Positions 51,329 through 58,781 of a stretch of 64,000 nucleotides of DNA are shown piece after piece. The position numbers and the translations under genes are program-made. The notes under the pieces are model-generated. The model ran no database searches. It was given only the letters and a program-made list of their open reading frames with translations, and had not been told where the DNA came from. Source of the DNA: DATBLE01 sp046732255 (GTDB taxonomy: Bacteria > Actinomycetota > Thermoleophilia > Gaiellales > Gaiellaceae); contig JBKPMR010000062.1 in NCBI GenBank assembly GCA_046732255.1, positions 51,127 through 115,126 on the forward strand, written 5' to 3'. Numbering within the stretch: position 1 is the stretch's first letter; each line of letters begins with the position of its first letter.

Positions 51329-51973
51329 TCAGGCGAGCGGGCGCTTTCGAGCGACCCCGGCACGGCGTGGGAAGCCGGCGGGCGTCGGTGCAAGCTTCGG
51401 AAGGACCAGCAGCCCGGGATGTTCCTCCGGCTCTCCGCCGCCGAGCAGCGTCGAGACACGGGTGACGGCACGCACGTCCGCCGAGGGACCGACAAGGAGA
51501 ATCGCCGCGCCGCCGACCTCAACGAGCGGCAGGCACCACTCTGCCGCGACCGGCGGCGGTGCAAGAGCCTTCGCGATCGCAAGGCCGAACTGCTCCGTCT
51601 CCTGCTCCTCCGCCCGCCCGCGGAGCACCCGGACGTTCGGGAAGTCGCGCGCGATGACCTCCAGGAATTCGCACTTGCGGCGAGTCGCCTCGAGGAGGAC
51701 GACCTCGCGGCCGGGCAGCGCAGCGGCGATCGGCAGTCCCGGGGCGCCGCCGCCCGAGCCGACGTCGACGACCGGCCCCGGGTAGCGCTCGACGAACGGC
51801 ACCGCGGCCAGGCTCTCCTCCAGGTGGACGCGTCTCGCCTCGGCGGGGTCGCGGATCGCGGTCAGCCCGGGCGTCTCGAGCAGAAGCTCGAGCCAGCGGT
51901 CAACGGAACCGGGGACAGGTTTGGAAAGGGAACCGGGGACAGGTCTGCAAGACCTGTCCCTCTCCGTGCTCAA
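51329..51973 (-). CDS. rsmG: 16S rRNA m7G527 methyltransferase RsmG (GidB)
   Basis: 214 residues from TTG 51973. VVDVGSGGGAPGLPIAAALPGREVVLLEATRRKCEFLEVI is the SAM-binding motif and VLRGRAEE follows; WCLPLVEVGGAAILLVGP is the later strand. It methylates G527 of 16S rRNA. The first 24 codons up to RWLELL are made of a palindromic repeat, so the natural start has probably been replaced. No ATG or GTG lies between the repeat and the conserved part. Position behind jag is standard for the origin cluster. Confidence 0.85.
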   Translation of the reverse strand: MSTERDRSCRPVPGSLSKPVPGSVDRWLELLLETPGLTAIRDPAEARRVHLEESLAAVPFVERYPGPVVDVGSGGGAPGLPIAAALPGREVVLLEATRRKCEFLEVIARDFPNVRVLRGRAEEQETEQFGLAIAKALAPPPVAAEWCLPLVEVGGAAILLVGPSADVRAVTRVSTLLGGGEPEEHPGLLVLPKLAPTPAGFPRRAGVARKRPLA

Positions 51974-51999
51974 CCTTGCCTGTCCCTCTCCGTGCTCAT
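51904..51999. repeat. GGGACAGG-type palindromic repeat at the jag/rsmG junction
   Basis: Contains a perfect hairpin with eleven-base arms GGGACAGGTCT/AGACCTGTCCC and a three-base loop (51936-51960), two direct copies of CCTGTCCCCGGTTCC, and two direct copies of GAGCACGGAGAGGGACAGG on the minus strand, the first starting at the jag stop. REP-like, and unrelated in sequence to the palindromes at 7.3-8.0 kb. Confidence 0.75.
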
Positions 52000-52700
52000 C
52001 AATCGGGCTCGACGACGACGTAGCGGTAGGGCTCCTCGCCCTCGCTGCGCGTGGACACACCTTCCTCGTCCTGGAGCCGGAGGTGCACGATGCGGCGCTC
52101 GACCGACGACATCGGCTCGAGCTCGACCGGCTCGCCGCCCGCGCGGGCGCGGTCCGCGCTGCGCATCGCGAGTGCCTCCAGCGTCTCGCGGCGCCGCTCG
52201 CGGTACCCGGCCGCGTCGACAACCACGTCCTTGCGGTCGTCGCCGTAGACTCGATACGCAATCGCGTTGGCCAGGTACTGGATCGCGTCGATCGTCTGTC
52301 CATGCCGGCCGATCACGACGCCGAGATCGCCGCCGGTCAGCGACGCCGTGACCGCCTCGTCGTCCTCGGCGACGTCCACCCGGCACCCGACGCCGAGCAC
52401 GTCCGTGATCCGCGTGAGCAAGTCGCGTAGGTCGGCGGCGAGTGACGAGTCCGCCCCCGGCGCCGTTACCGTCGGCACGGGCGCGGCGGAGGCGTCGACG
52501 GTCGCGACAACACGAGCGGGCGTGTACCCGACTCCGAGCAGGCCTCGCTCGCCCTCGGAGAGAACCTCGAAGCGCACCGCTGACTTGTCCAGCCCGGGCG
52601 CCAGCCGCTCGAGCTCGCGGAGGGCCTGCCACTTCGCCTCGCCGACGGTCTCGCCGGTTGCCTCGACCTTCTGCTCTCCGGTCACCTCGGCCTCGTTCAT
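51999..52700 (-). CDS. Jag/KhpB-type RNA-binding protein
   Basis: 233 residues from ATG 52700. Jag N-terminal domain (about 10-70), type II KH domain with VVIGRHGQTIDAIQYLANAIAYR (GxxG loop GRHG) and R3H domain with SSVERRIVHLRLQDEEGVSTRSEGEEPYR. Binds RNA; the partner KhpA is not here. ATGA overlap with the yidC stop. Confidence 0.9.
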   Translation of the reverse strand: MNEAEVTGEQKVEATGETVGEAKWQALRELERLAPGLDKSAVRFEVLSEGERGLLGVGYTPARVVATVDASAAPVPTVTAPGADSSLAADLRDLLTRITDVLGVGCRVDVAEDDEAVTASLTGGDLGVVIGRHGQTIDAIQYLANAIAYRVYGDDRKDVVVDAAGYRERRRETLEALAMRSADRARAGGEPVELEPMSSVERRIVHLRLQDEEGVSTRSEGEEPYRYVVVEPD

Positions 52701-53530
52701 CGCCGGCCGCCTCGCTTCTTCTTGCGCTTGACTCGGCGAGGCGCGTTCGAGCCGGAGCGGACGCTTGCCGCCTGGGCCGGAGCACGCGACGGCGCTGGGG
52801 CGCCCCCGTCCGTCGGTACGGTCTCTTCTTTCGGCGGCGTTCGCGACGAGCGCTTCGGCGGCGGTGCCGGTTTCGGCACCATCCGCCGCGTGATGATCCC
52901 CTGCCCGACCGTCCAGAGGTTGGTCGTCATCCAGTAGATGAGCAGGCCGACCGGAAAACGGCTGACGAACGGCAGGATGAAGAACGGAACGACCATGAAC
53001 AGGATCCGCTGGCTGCGGGGGATGTTCGGCGGCGTGCCGAAATACGCATAGCCGACCTGGCTGCCGAGGTAGAGCACGAGCAGCACCCACCCGGACCAGT
53101 GCGACGTCACCTTTTCCGTGATGTTCGGGACGATCAGCCAGCCGAGCTCGCTCGGCGGGGCGTTCGTATGGTTCGAGAAGTTCCGGAGGACGAAGTAGAG
53201 GGCGAAGAAGACGGGGATCTGCACCAGCATCGGCAGGCAGGACGCCGCCGGGTTGATCTCGTTCTCCTTGTAGAACTTCATCAGCTCCTCGTTCAGGCGC
53301 TGGCGGTCGCCCTTGTACTTCTGCTGGATCGCCTTCATCTCCGGCAGGTGCGCCTGCATCCGCTGCATCGAGTGGATCTGCTTGACCATGATCGGGACGA
53401 GCGCGACCCGGACGATGATCGTCAGCGCGACGATCGACCAGCCCCAGGAGAGACCGACGGAGTCGTGCAGATGCTCGAGCAGCCACGCGAGCGCGTTCTC
53501 GATCGGGCTGAGAATCCCGGCGACGATCAC
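52697..53530 (-). CDS. yidC: Membrane protein insertase YidC
   Basis: 277 residues, the short Gram-positive type with five helices and a basic C-tail. GLSWGWSIVALTIIVRVALVPIMVKQIHSMQRMQ, NPAASCLPMLVQIPVFFALYFVL and LPFVSRFPVGLLIYWMTTNLWTVGQ are hallmark segments; the conserved arginine is in IIVRVAL. It inserts membrane proteins with or without Sec. The last 60 residues are Pro/Lys-rich. Confidence 0.93.
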   Translation of the reverse strand: MIVAGILSPIENALAWLLEHLHDSVGLSWGWSIVALTIIVRVALVPIMVKQIHSMQRMQAHLPEMKAIQQKYKGDRQRLNEELMKFYKENEINPAASCLPMLVQIPVFFALYFVLRNFSNHTNAPPSELGWLIVPNITEKVTSHWSGWVLLVLYLGSQVGYAYFGTPPNIPRSQRILFMVVPFFILPFVSRFPVGLLIYWMTTNLWTVGQGIITRRMVPKPAPPPKRSSRTPPKEETVPTDGGAPAPSRAPAQAASVRSGSNAPRRVKRKKKRGGRR

Positions 53531-53742
53531 CGAAGCGCCCCCGGGTAGTCGACGCCGCCGCGGCTCCAGGGGTTACAGCGCAAGAGCCGCCACACGGCCT
53601 TCGCCGTCCCGCGGACAGGTCCGAACTCCCGGTACGCCAGCGAGGCGTACTCCGAACAGGACGGGTGGTACTTGCAGGTCGGCGCACAGGCGACACCCGG
53701 GGAGGGGAAGAAAGCGCGGAGAGCGAGGCTCAGGTGCCTCAT
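53527..53742 (-). CDS. yidD: Membrane protein insertion efficiency factor YidD
   Basis: 71 residues from ATG 53742. CKYHPSCSEYASLAYREFGPVRGTAKAVWRLLRCNPWSRGGVDYP is the complete YidD signature with its cysteines. It overlaps yidC by 4 bases and rnpA by 4. Confidence 0.94.
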   Translation of the reverse strand: MRHLSLALRAFFPSPGVACAPTCKYHPSCSEYASLAYREFGPVRGTAKAVWRLLRCNPWSRGGVDYPGALR

Positions 53743-54083
53743 GCCGCGGCCTTCCCGAGCACTTCGTCGAGCCGCTCGCCCAGCCACGCCGCGTCGCGGC
53801 TCTGCAGCGCCTCGCCCAGCGCGGGACGAGCGATCAGGACGTAGTCGCGGCCCGTCGGGATCGAACCGATCCGGCCACGCCACGTCTCGCGGAGTCGCCG
53901 CTTGACCCGATTCCGCTCGACCGCGCTGCCGGCGCCCTTCGGGACGGCGATGCCGAGCCTCGGGTCGCCGTCGTCGTCGCGCGGGAACCAGTAGAGGACG
54001 AGGAACCTGGTGGACACGGATCTCCCTTGACGGTAGACGGTGTCGAAGTCCCTCGAGCGTGAGAGACGGTGGCGGCGCTGCAC
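53739..54083 (-). CDS. rnpA: Ribonuclease P protein component
   Basis: 114 residues from GTG 54083. RLSRSRDFDTVYRQGRSVSTRFLVLY and VPKGAGSAVERNRVKRRLRE are the RnpA motifs; the RNR-type VERNRVKRRLRE helix binds RNase P RNA. It processes tRNA 5' ends. Placed 14 bases behind rpmH. Confidence 0.93.
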   Translation of the reverse strand: MQRRHRLSRSRDFDTVYRQGRSVSTRFLVLYWFPRDDDGDPRLGIAVPKGAGSAVERNRVKRRLRETWRGRIGSIPTGRDYVLIARPALGEALQSRDAAWLGERLDEVLGKAAA

Positions 54084-54097
54084 GGGCGGACGAGCCG

Positions 54098-54232
54098 CTA
54101 GGCGGACAGCCGCTTCCGGCCTCTCGCGCGGCGGCGCTTGAGGATCATCCGGCCGGCGCGGGTCGACATCCTCGCGCGGAAGCCGTGCTTGCGCTTCCGA
54201 CGGCGCACGTTGGGCTGGTAGGTCCGCTTCAC
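54098..54232 (-). CDS. rpmH: Ribosomal protein bL34
   Basis: 44 residues from GTG 54232: KRTYQPNVRRRKRKHGFRAR and RRRARGRKRLSA are the complete bL34 sequence. A TATACT hexamer on the minus strand at 54282-54287 is a probable -10 element and AGGAAG lies before the GTG. It heads the rnpA-yidD-yidC-jag-rsmG operon. Confidence 0.95.
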   Translation of the reverse strand: MKRTYQPNVRRRKRKHGFRARMSTRAGRMILKRRRARGRKRLSA

Positions 54233-54600
54233 AGGTAGCTCCTGAACACGAAAACGGCGGCCTCGAGGCCGCGAGCAGCCAGTATAGACGAGCGTCGACC
54301 GGCCGGCCCCGGGGGTCGCCGGCGCTTCCACGGCGCATTTTCTCGTCTCAGTTCTCCACAGCCGCATGTGGAGAACGCGCGCGGCGAAAGGGCGAGCAGA
54401 GAGGGTGTTTTTGCCAGCCCCGGTCACCCTTTCGAGACCTTCTGTCCACACCTGTGGAGAGCAGTGTGGAACCTGGTGAAATACCTGCAAATCTGCGGTT
54501 TTTGTCGGCCGCGAATTCCACCGAAACGGCCGTTGTCGGCCCCTTGACTCGCTGCTATGCTCGGCCCTCGCTGTCGTAGAGTGAGGAGCCGGGCCGGCGG
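54233..54600. other. oriC-like region between rpmH and dnaA
   Basis: 368 gene-free bases between divergent rpmH and dnaA. DnaA-box-like nonamers: TTCTCCACA 54352-54360, TGTGGAGAA 54367-54375 (inverted), CTGTCCACA 54442-54450, TGTGGAGAG 54453-54461 (inverted) and TGTGGAACC 54465-54473. Matches to TTATCCACA are 7 or 8 of 9. Their clustering in inverted pairs next to dnaA marks the likely replication origin. More box-like sites occur between dnaA and dnaN. Confidence 0.75.
54533..54561 (+). promoter_or_regulatory. Probable dnaA promoter
   Basis: TTGTCG, a 17-base spacer and TATGCT lie 40 bases before the dnaA GTG. A GAGGAG Shine-Dalgarno follows at 54583-54588. Five DnaA-like boxes upstream allow autoregulation. 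Confidence 0.5.
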
Positions 54601-55941
54601 GTGGAGCAACCGATTGAGCTGACTGCAGAGACTCTCTGGACCGAGGTGGCAGGACGGCTCAAGGGGGCACTCAACGACTCCACCTACCGCACGTGGTTCG
54701 GTGAGGTGGAAGGTATGGAAGTGACGGATGACTCGTTCGTCCTCGCCGTGCCGAATGATTTCACTCGTGAGTGGATCGAGGGCCATTTTCTCGAGCTGAT
54801 CCGCGCCGCCGTGCGCGACGCCACCGGCCAGCAGCGACGCGTCCAACTGACGGTCGCCGAGACCGGCGCCGCACCCGATACGACCCAGGCGCCGGCGCAG
54901 CGGATCAGCGAATCGGGGTTGAACACGAAGTACACGTTCGACCTCTTCGTGATCGGCTCGTCGAACCGGTTTGCGCATGCAGCCGCGCTCGCGGTCGCAG
55001 AGGCGCCGGCTCAGGCGTACAACCCGCTGTTCATCTACGGGTCGACCGGCCTGGGGAAGACGCACCTCCTTCAGGCGATCGCCCAGTACGTGATGGAGCA
55101 CCCGGGCAACATGTCCGTCCGCTACGTGACCAGCGAGTCGTTCGTCAACGACTTCATCAACTCGCTGCGCGACAAGCGAATCGAGGGGTTCAAGCAGCGG
55201 TACCGCAACTACGACCTATTGCTGATCGACGACGTCCAGTTCTTCGAGGGCAAGGAGCGGTTCCAGGAGGAGTTCTTCCACACCTTCAACTCGCTCTACG
55301 AGTCCGGCAGCCAGATCGTCCTGTCCTCCGACCGACCGCCGAAGGAGATCGCGACGCTGGAGGCGCGCCTGCGGTCGCGGTTCGAGTGGGGGCTGATCAC
55401 GGACATCCAGCCGCCCGATCTCGAGACCCGGATCGCGATCCTGCGCAAGAAGGTGAAGACCGACGGGATCCACGTCGCCGATCCGCAACTCCTCACCTTC
55501 ATCGCGGGCCGGATCTCGACCAACATCCGCGAGCTGGAAGGGGCACTGACGCGGGTGGTTGCGTTCGCCTCGCTGACCGGGCGGCCGATGACGGCGGAGC
55601 TCGCTCAGGACGTGCTCAAGGACGTCTTCCCACAAGGAGAGGTGCCCCAGGTGACGATCGAGCACATCCAGGAGGTGGTCTGCGAGCGGTTCGGACTCTC
55701 ACTGGACGAGTTGTGCAGCCACAAGCGGTCGCAGAACATCGTCTATCCGCGGCAGGTGGCGATGTACCTCTCGCGGGAGCTGACGGACTCTTCGCTCCCG
55801 AAGATCGGCAAGCACTTCGGCGACCGCGACCACACCACCGTCCTGCACGCAAATACCAAGATCACGAACATGATCCGCGCCGATCGGACTGTGTACAACC
55901 TTGTGCAAGAGCTGACCGCACGCATCAAACAAGTGCGCTGA
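54601..55941 (+). CDS. dnaA: Chromosomal replication initiator DnaA
   Basis: 446 residues, GTG start with GAGGAG upstream. Domain I (1-80) includes YRTWFGEVEGMEV; the linker is short; AAA+ domain with Walker A YGSTGLGKTHLLQAI near 146, Walker B LLIDDVQFFEGKE and sensor motifs; domain IV with QVTIEHIQEVVCERFGL and the signature GDRDHTTVLHANTKI near 409. It opens oriC and loads helicase. Confidence 0.97.
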   Translation: MEQPIELTAETLWTEVAGRLKGALNDSTYRTWFGEVEGMEVTDDSFVLAVPNDFTREWIEGHFLELIRAAVRDATGQQRRVQLTVAETGAAPDTTQAPAQRISESGLNTKYTFDLFVIGSSNRFAHAAALAVAEAPAQAYNPLFIYGSTGLGKTHLLQAIAQYVMEHPGNMSVRYVTSESFVNDFINSLRDKRIEGFKQRYRNYDLLLIDDVQFFEGKERFQEEFFHTFNSLYESGSQIVLSSDRPPKEIATLEARLRSRFEWGLITDIQPPDLETRIAILRKKVKTDGIHVADPQLLTFIAGRISTNIRELEGALTRVVAFASLTGRPMTAELAQDVLKDVFPQGEVPQVTIEHIQEVVCERFGLSLDELCSHKRSQNIVYPRQVAMYLSRELTDSSLPKIGKHFGDRDHTTVLHANTKITNMIRADRTVYNLVQELTARIKQVR

Positions 55942-56097
55942 AACTGTGGATTCCGACCGTGTCCTCGATCAGGCTGTGGGTACCCGGTGCTTCTCCCCAA
56001 CGAGCGTCCACACCGAAATCGCCTTGTCTATCGGAAACAATGGCCCTTTTCCCCACATGCACAGCGCCTATGAACTACGAAAGGTTTTCTTACAAAT
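55942..56097. other. dnaA-dnaN spacer, AT-richer with DnaA-like boxes
   Basis: 156 bases with box-like sites TGTGGATTC 55945-55953, GCGTCCACA 56004-56012 and TTCCCCACA 56049-56057, then an AT-richer run (56070-56098) just before dnaN. It could be the unwinding side of a bipartite origin or simply the dnaN leader. No Shine-Dalgarno is obvious before the dnaN ATG. Confidence 0.55.
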
Positions 56098-57225
56098 ATG
56101 AATGACATAGAGACAGCCTTGGGTCCAGGTCTCAAGATCGCGTGTTCTCGCGAAGAGCTCGCGCAGAAGCTCGCGGTGGTCAGTCGCGGTGTCTCCACCC
56201 GAACGGCAGTGCAGATCCTCGGAGGGATCCTCATCCGCGCCGATGGGGATGACGTCCAGCTCGCGGCGACCGACATGGAGTTGTCGCTGCGCACGCCGCT
56301 CGACGCGACCGTGGAGGGAAGTGGGGCTGCCGTCGTACCCGGTCGCCTGCTGGCGGATCTCGCCCGCCTGCTACCTGCGGGTGACGTGGAGATCGAATAT
56401 CGCGAAGGCGAGAACGTGCTCGAGGTCCGCTGCGGGCCGGCGGAGTACCGCTTGAACACCTACGCGGCGGAGGACTTCCCGCGACTCCCGGATACGAGCT
56501 CGGCGTCGACCCACACGCTCGACGCGGACTCGTTCCTGTCGACGGTCGCCTCGGTGGGGCGTGCGGTGTCGCGTGACGAGGCGCGCCCGGTGCTGACCGG
56601 AATCCTGGTCCGCTTCGGCGAGGGCAAGCTCGTGATGGCCGCGACGGACTCCTACCGGCTCTCGTACAAGGAGACGCCGATCGAGGGTGCGATCCCCGAG
56701 CTGGAGGCAATCGTGCCGGCTCGCGCGCTGGAGGAGGTTCGCCGCTTGGCGTCCGGTGGGACGATCGAGCTCGGTGTGCAGGAGAACCAGGTGTTGTTCG
56801 GAGTGGACGAGACCTGGCTCACCACCCGACGCATCGAGGGACAGTTCCCGAAGTTCGACGAGTTGCGCCCGAAGGAGTTCGCGCACGAGGTCGTGCTCCC
56901 CCGCGAAGAACTGCTCGAGGTCGTCCGCCGGACGTCGGTGATGGCGCACCGCAACTCGCCGCTGCGCCTGCGGTTCAGCGAGGGCGAGGTGACCGTGTGG
57001 ACGCAGACCCAGGACGTCGGCGAGGCGCGGGAATCGCTGCCGATCCGCTTCGACGGTGACTCGCTCGAGATCGGGTTCAACGCCGATTTCCTGCGGGACG
57101 GGATCGAGTCGGCCGAGGGCGACGAGCTACGTCTGCGTCTGATCGATCCGCTCCGGCCCGGTCTGATCCAGGGTCCGGGCGACGATTTCTGGTACCTGAT
57201 CATGCCGATCCGGCTCGCCGGCTGA
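56098..57225 (+). CDS. dnaN: DNA polymerase III sliding clamp
   Basis: 375 residues in three repeated clamp domains. LAVVSRGVSTRTAVQILGGILIRADGDDVQLAATDMELS and VLTGILVRFGEGKLVMAATDSYRLSYKE are clamp-domain cores, and the C-terminus DDFWYLIMPIRL is the conserved end that holds the client-peptide pocket. The stop overlaps the recF start (CTGA). Confidence 0.96.
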   Translation: MNDIETALGPGLKIACSREELAQKLAVVSRGVSTRTAVQILGGILIRADGDDVQLAATDMELSLRTPLDATVEGSGAAVVPGRLLADLARLLPAGDVEIEYREGENVLEVRCGPAEYRLNTYAAEDFPRLPDTSSASTHTLDADSFLSTVASVGRAVSRDEARPVLTGILVRFGEGKLVMAATDSYRLSYKETPIEGAIPELEAIVPARALEEVRRLASGGTIELGVQENQVLFGVDETWLTTRRIEGQFPKFDELRPKEFAHEVVLPREELLEVVRRTSVMAHRNSPLRLRFSEGEVTVWTQTQDVGEARESLPIRFDGDSLEIGFNADFLRDGIESAEGDELRLRLIDPLRPGLIQGPGDDFWYLIMPIRLAG

Positions 57226-58268
57226 TCGTCTCCTCGGTCGTCCTGGCGAACTTCCGCTCGTACGCGCAACTCGAGCTGTCGCTGGAGCCGGGCCTCGTGC
57301 TCGCGGTGGGGCCGAACGGCGCCGGGAAGACCAACCTGCTCGAGTCGCTCCACGTCGGGACGCAAGGGTTTTCGCCCCGGACGCGGTCGGACAGCGAGCT
57401 GATCCGGTTCGGGGCGGAGTCGGCACAGATCCGCCTCGACGGGATGCAAGGGCCGACGCCGATCCGAATCGGCATCGCTCTGTCGGCGGTCGAGGGCAAA
57501 CGCGCGGAGATAAACGGCGCTCGTCTTCGTGCCGCCGAGCAACTGCGGCGCGACCGGGCGACGCTCGTGTTCACGCCCGACCGACTCGCGATTGTCAAGG
57601 CCGGCCCGGCGGCGAGGCGGGCGTACTTCGACCGCTCGCTCGGCCGCGTCTTGCCGGCTCGCGGCCAGCTGCCAGCGGATTACGCAGCAGCGCTGACGCA
57701 GCGGAACGCGGCGCTCAAGCGACGCGACCGCGACGCGATCGCTCCCTGGACGGCCCAGGTCGCCGCGCTGGGCGCCGAGCTCGTGGCGGCCCGCGGGGAC
57801 GTCATCGCCTTGCTCGCGGAACCATTCGCCGCAGTCGCCGAACGGCTCGGCCTCGCTGGCGCTCGATTGGCGTACGAGGGCGATCCGCCCACCGAGGCCG
57901 AGCTCGAGCGGCGGCTGGAGCGCGATCTGGAGCGCGGGTCCACCGGGATCGGCCCCCACCTTCACGACGTTTCGGTCGTTTCGGCCGGCCGCGACCTGCG
58001 GGCGTTCGGGTCGCAGGGGGAGCAGCGAACTGCCGTGCTTGCGCTGTTGCTCGCGGAGGCCGAACTGCTCGCCGGTCGCACCGAGGATCCGCCTCTGCTC
58101 CTCCTTGACGACGTTCTCTCTGAACTCGACCAGGCTCGCAGGCGCGTGCTGGCGGAGCAGATCCAGGGGCGGGGACAGACCCTCGTTACGGCGACGACGG
58201 CCGATGCGCTGCCGGTGGAACCGGCGCAGCTGCTGGAGGTCTCACCCGGCCGCGTGGTGGTGTCGTAG
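57222..58268 (+). CDS. recF: DNA replication and repair protein RecF
   Basis: 348 residues. The conserved N-terminus (L/M)IVSSVVLANFRSYAQLEL is reached only from CTG 57222, which overlaps the dnaN stop by three bases; no ATG, GTG or TTG in frame lies upstream. Walker A GPNGAGKTN about 30-38, signature SQGEQRTAVLALLLAEAELL and Walker B LLLLDDVLSELDQARR. It loads RecA at gaps. A GTG further in would delete the first conserved strand. Confidence 0.93.
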   Translation: MIVSSVVLANFRSYAQLELSLEPGLVLAVGPNGAGKTNLLESLHVGTQGFSPRTRSDSELIRFGAESAQIRLDGMQGPTPIRIGIALSAVEGKRAEINGARLRAAEQLRRDRATLVFTPDRLAIVKAGPAARRAYFDRSLGRVLPARGQLPADYAAALTQRNAALKRRDRDAIAPWTAQVAALGAELVAARGDVIALLAEPFAAVAERLGLAGARLAYEGDPPTEAELERRLERDLERGSTGIGPHLHDVSVVSAGRDLRAFGSQGEQRTAVLALLLAEAELLAGRTEDPPLLLLDDVLSELDQARRRVLAEQIQGRGQTLVTATTADALPVEPAQLLEVSPGRVVVS

Positions 58269-58273
58269 AGCAG

Positions 58274-58735
58274 ATGGAGCGGCTCGGGGACAGCCTCCGC
58301 GGCGAGCTCGCGCGGCTCGGGCCCGAGGCTGGGATATCCGGCCTGGTGGCAATCTGGCCGGACGCGGTCGGGCCGATGGTCGCCGCCAACGCCTGGCCCG
58401 CGCGCATCTCCGGCGACGGAACGCTGTACGTCAACACGTCGTCGTCAGCCTGGGCTTTCGAGCTCGGACAGCTCGCTCCGACGATCGTCGAACATCTCCG
58501 CGAGAAGCTCGGCGAAAGCGCGCCGAAAGCGTTGCGATTCGCCGTCGGACACCTGCCGGAACCGTCCTCGGAGGAGCTTCGTGGGGCGCGAACGGAGGTC
58601 CCCGAGCCAGGCGCGGAAGACCTGCAACGGGCGGCCGAGCTGACCGCGGCGATCGAGGACGAGGAGCTACGAAATCGAATGCAAAGAGCGGTCGCGCTGG
58701 GACTCTCCAGCGACCCGTCCGACCGCCGTTTCTGA
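58274..58735 (+). CDS. DUF721/DciA-like helicase-loader protein
   Basis: 153 residues. WPDAVGPMVAANAWPARISGDGTLYVNTSSSAWAFELGQLAPTIVEHLREKLGE is the DUF721 (DciA) domain, known to help load replicative helicase in many bacteria. The last 50 residues are acidic and variable. Position between recF and gyrB is the classic actinobacterial place. Confidence 0.87.
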   Translation: MERLGDSLRGELARLGPEAGISGLVAIWPDAVGPMVAANAWPARISGDGTLYVNTSSSAWAFELGQLAPTIVEHLREKLGESAPKALRFAVGHLPEPSSEELRGARTEVPEPGAEDLQRAAELTAAIEDEELRNRMQRAVALGLSSDPSDRRF

Positions 58736-58781
58736 TACACTTACTACAGCCCGCAAATAGCTAATTTGCAGGGCTTTTCTT
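58736..58781 (+). promoter_or_regulatory. gyrB leader with hairpin
   Basis: TACACT at 58736-58741 is a possible -10 right after the DUF721 stop. Then arms AGCCCGCAAAT and ATTTGCAGGGCT (58748-58775, one bulged base) form a hairpin followed by TTTTCTT, the pattern of an intrinsic terminator. The gyrB ATG is only 6 bases beyond and has no Shine-Dalgarno. It may terminate the dnaA-recF transcript or attenuate gyrB. Confidence 0.6.
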
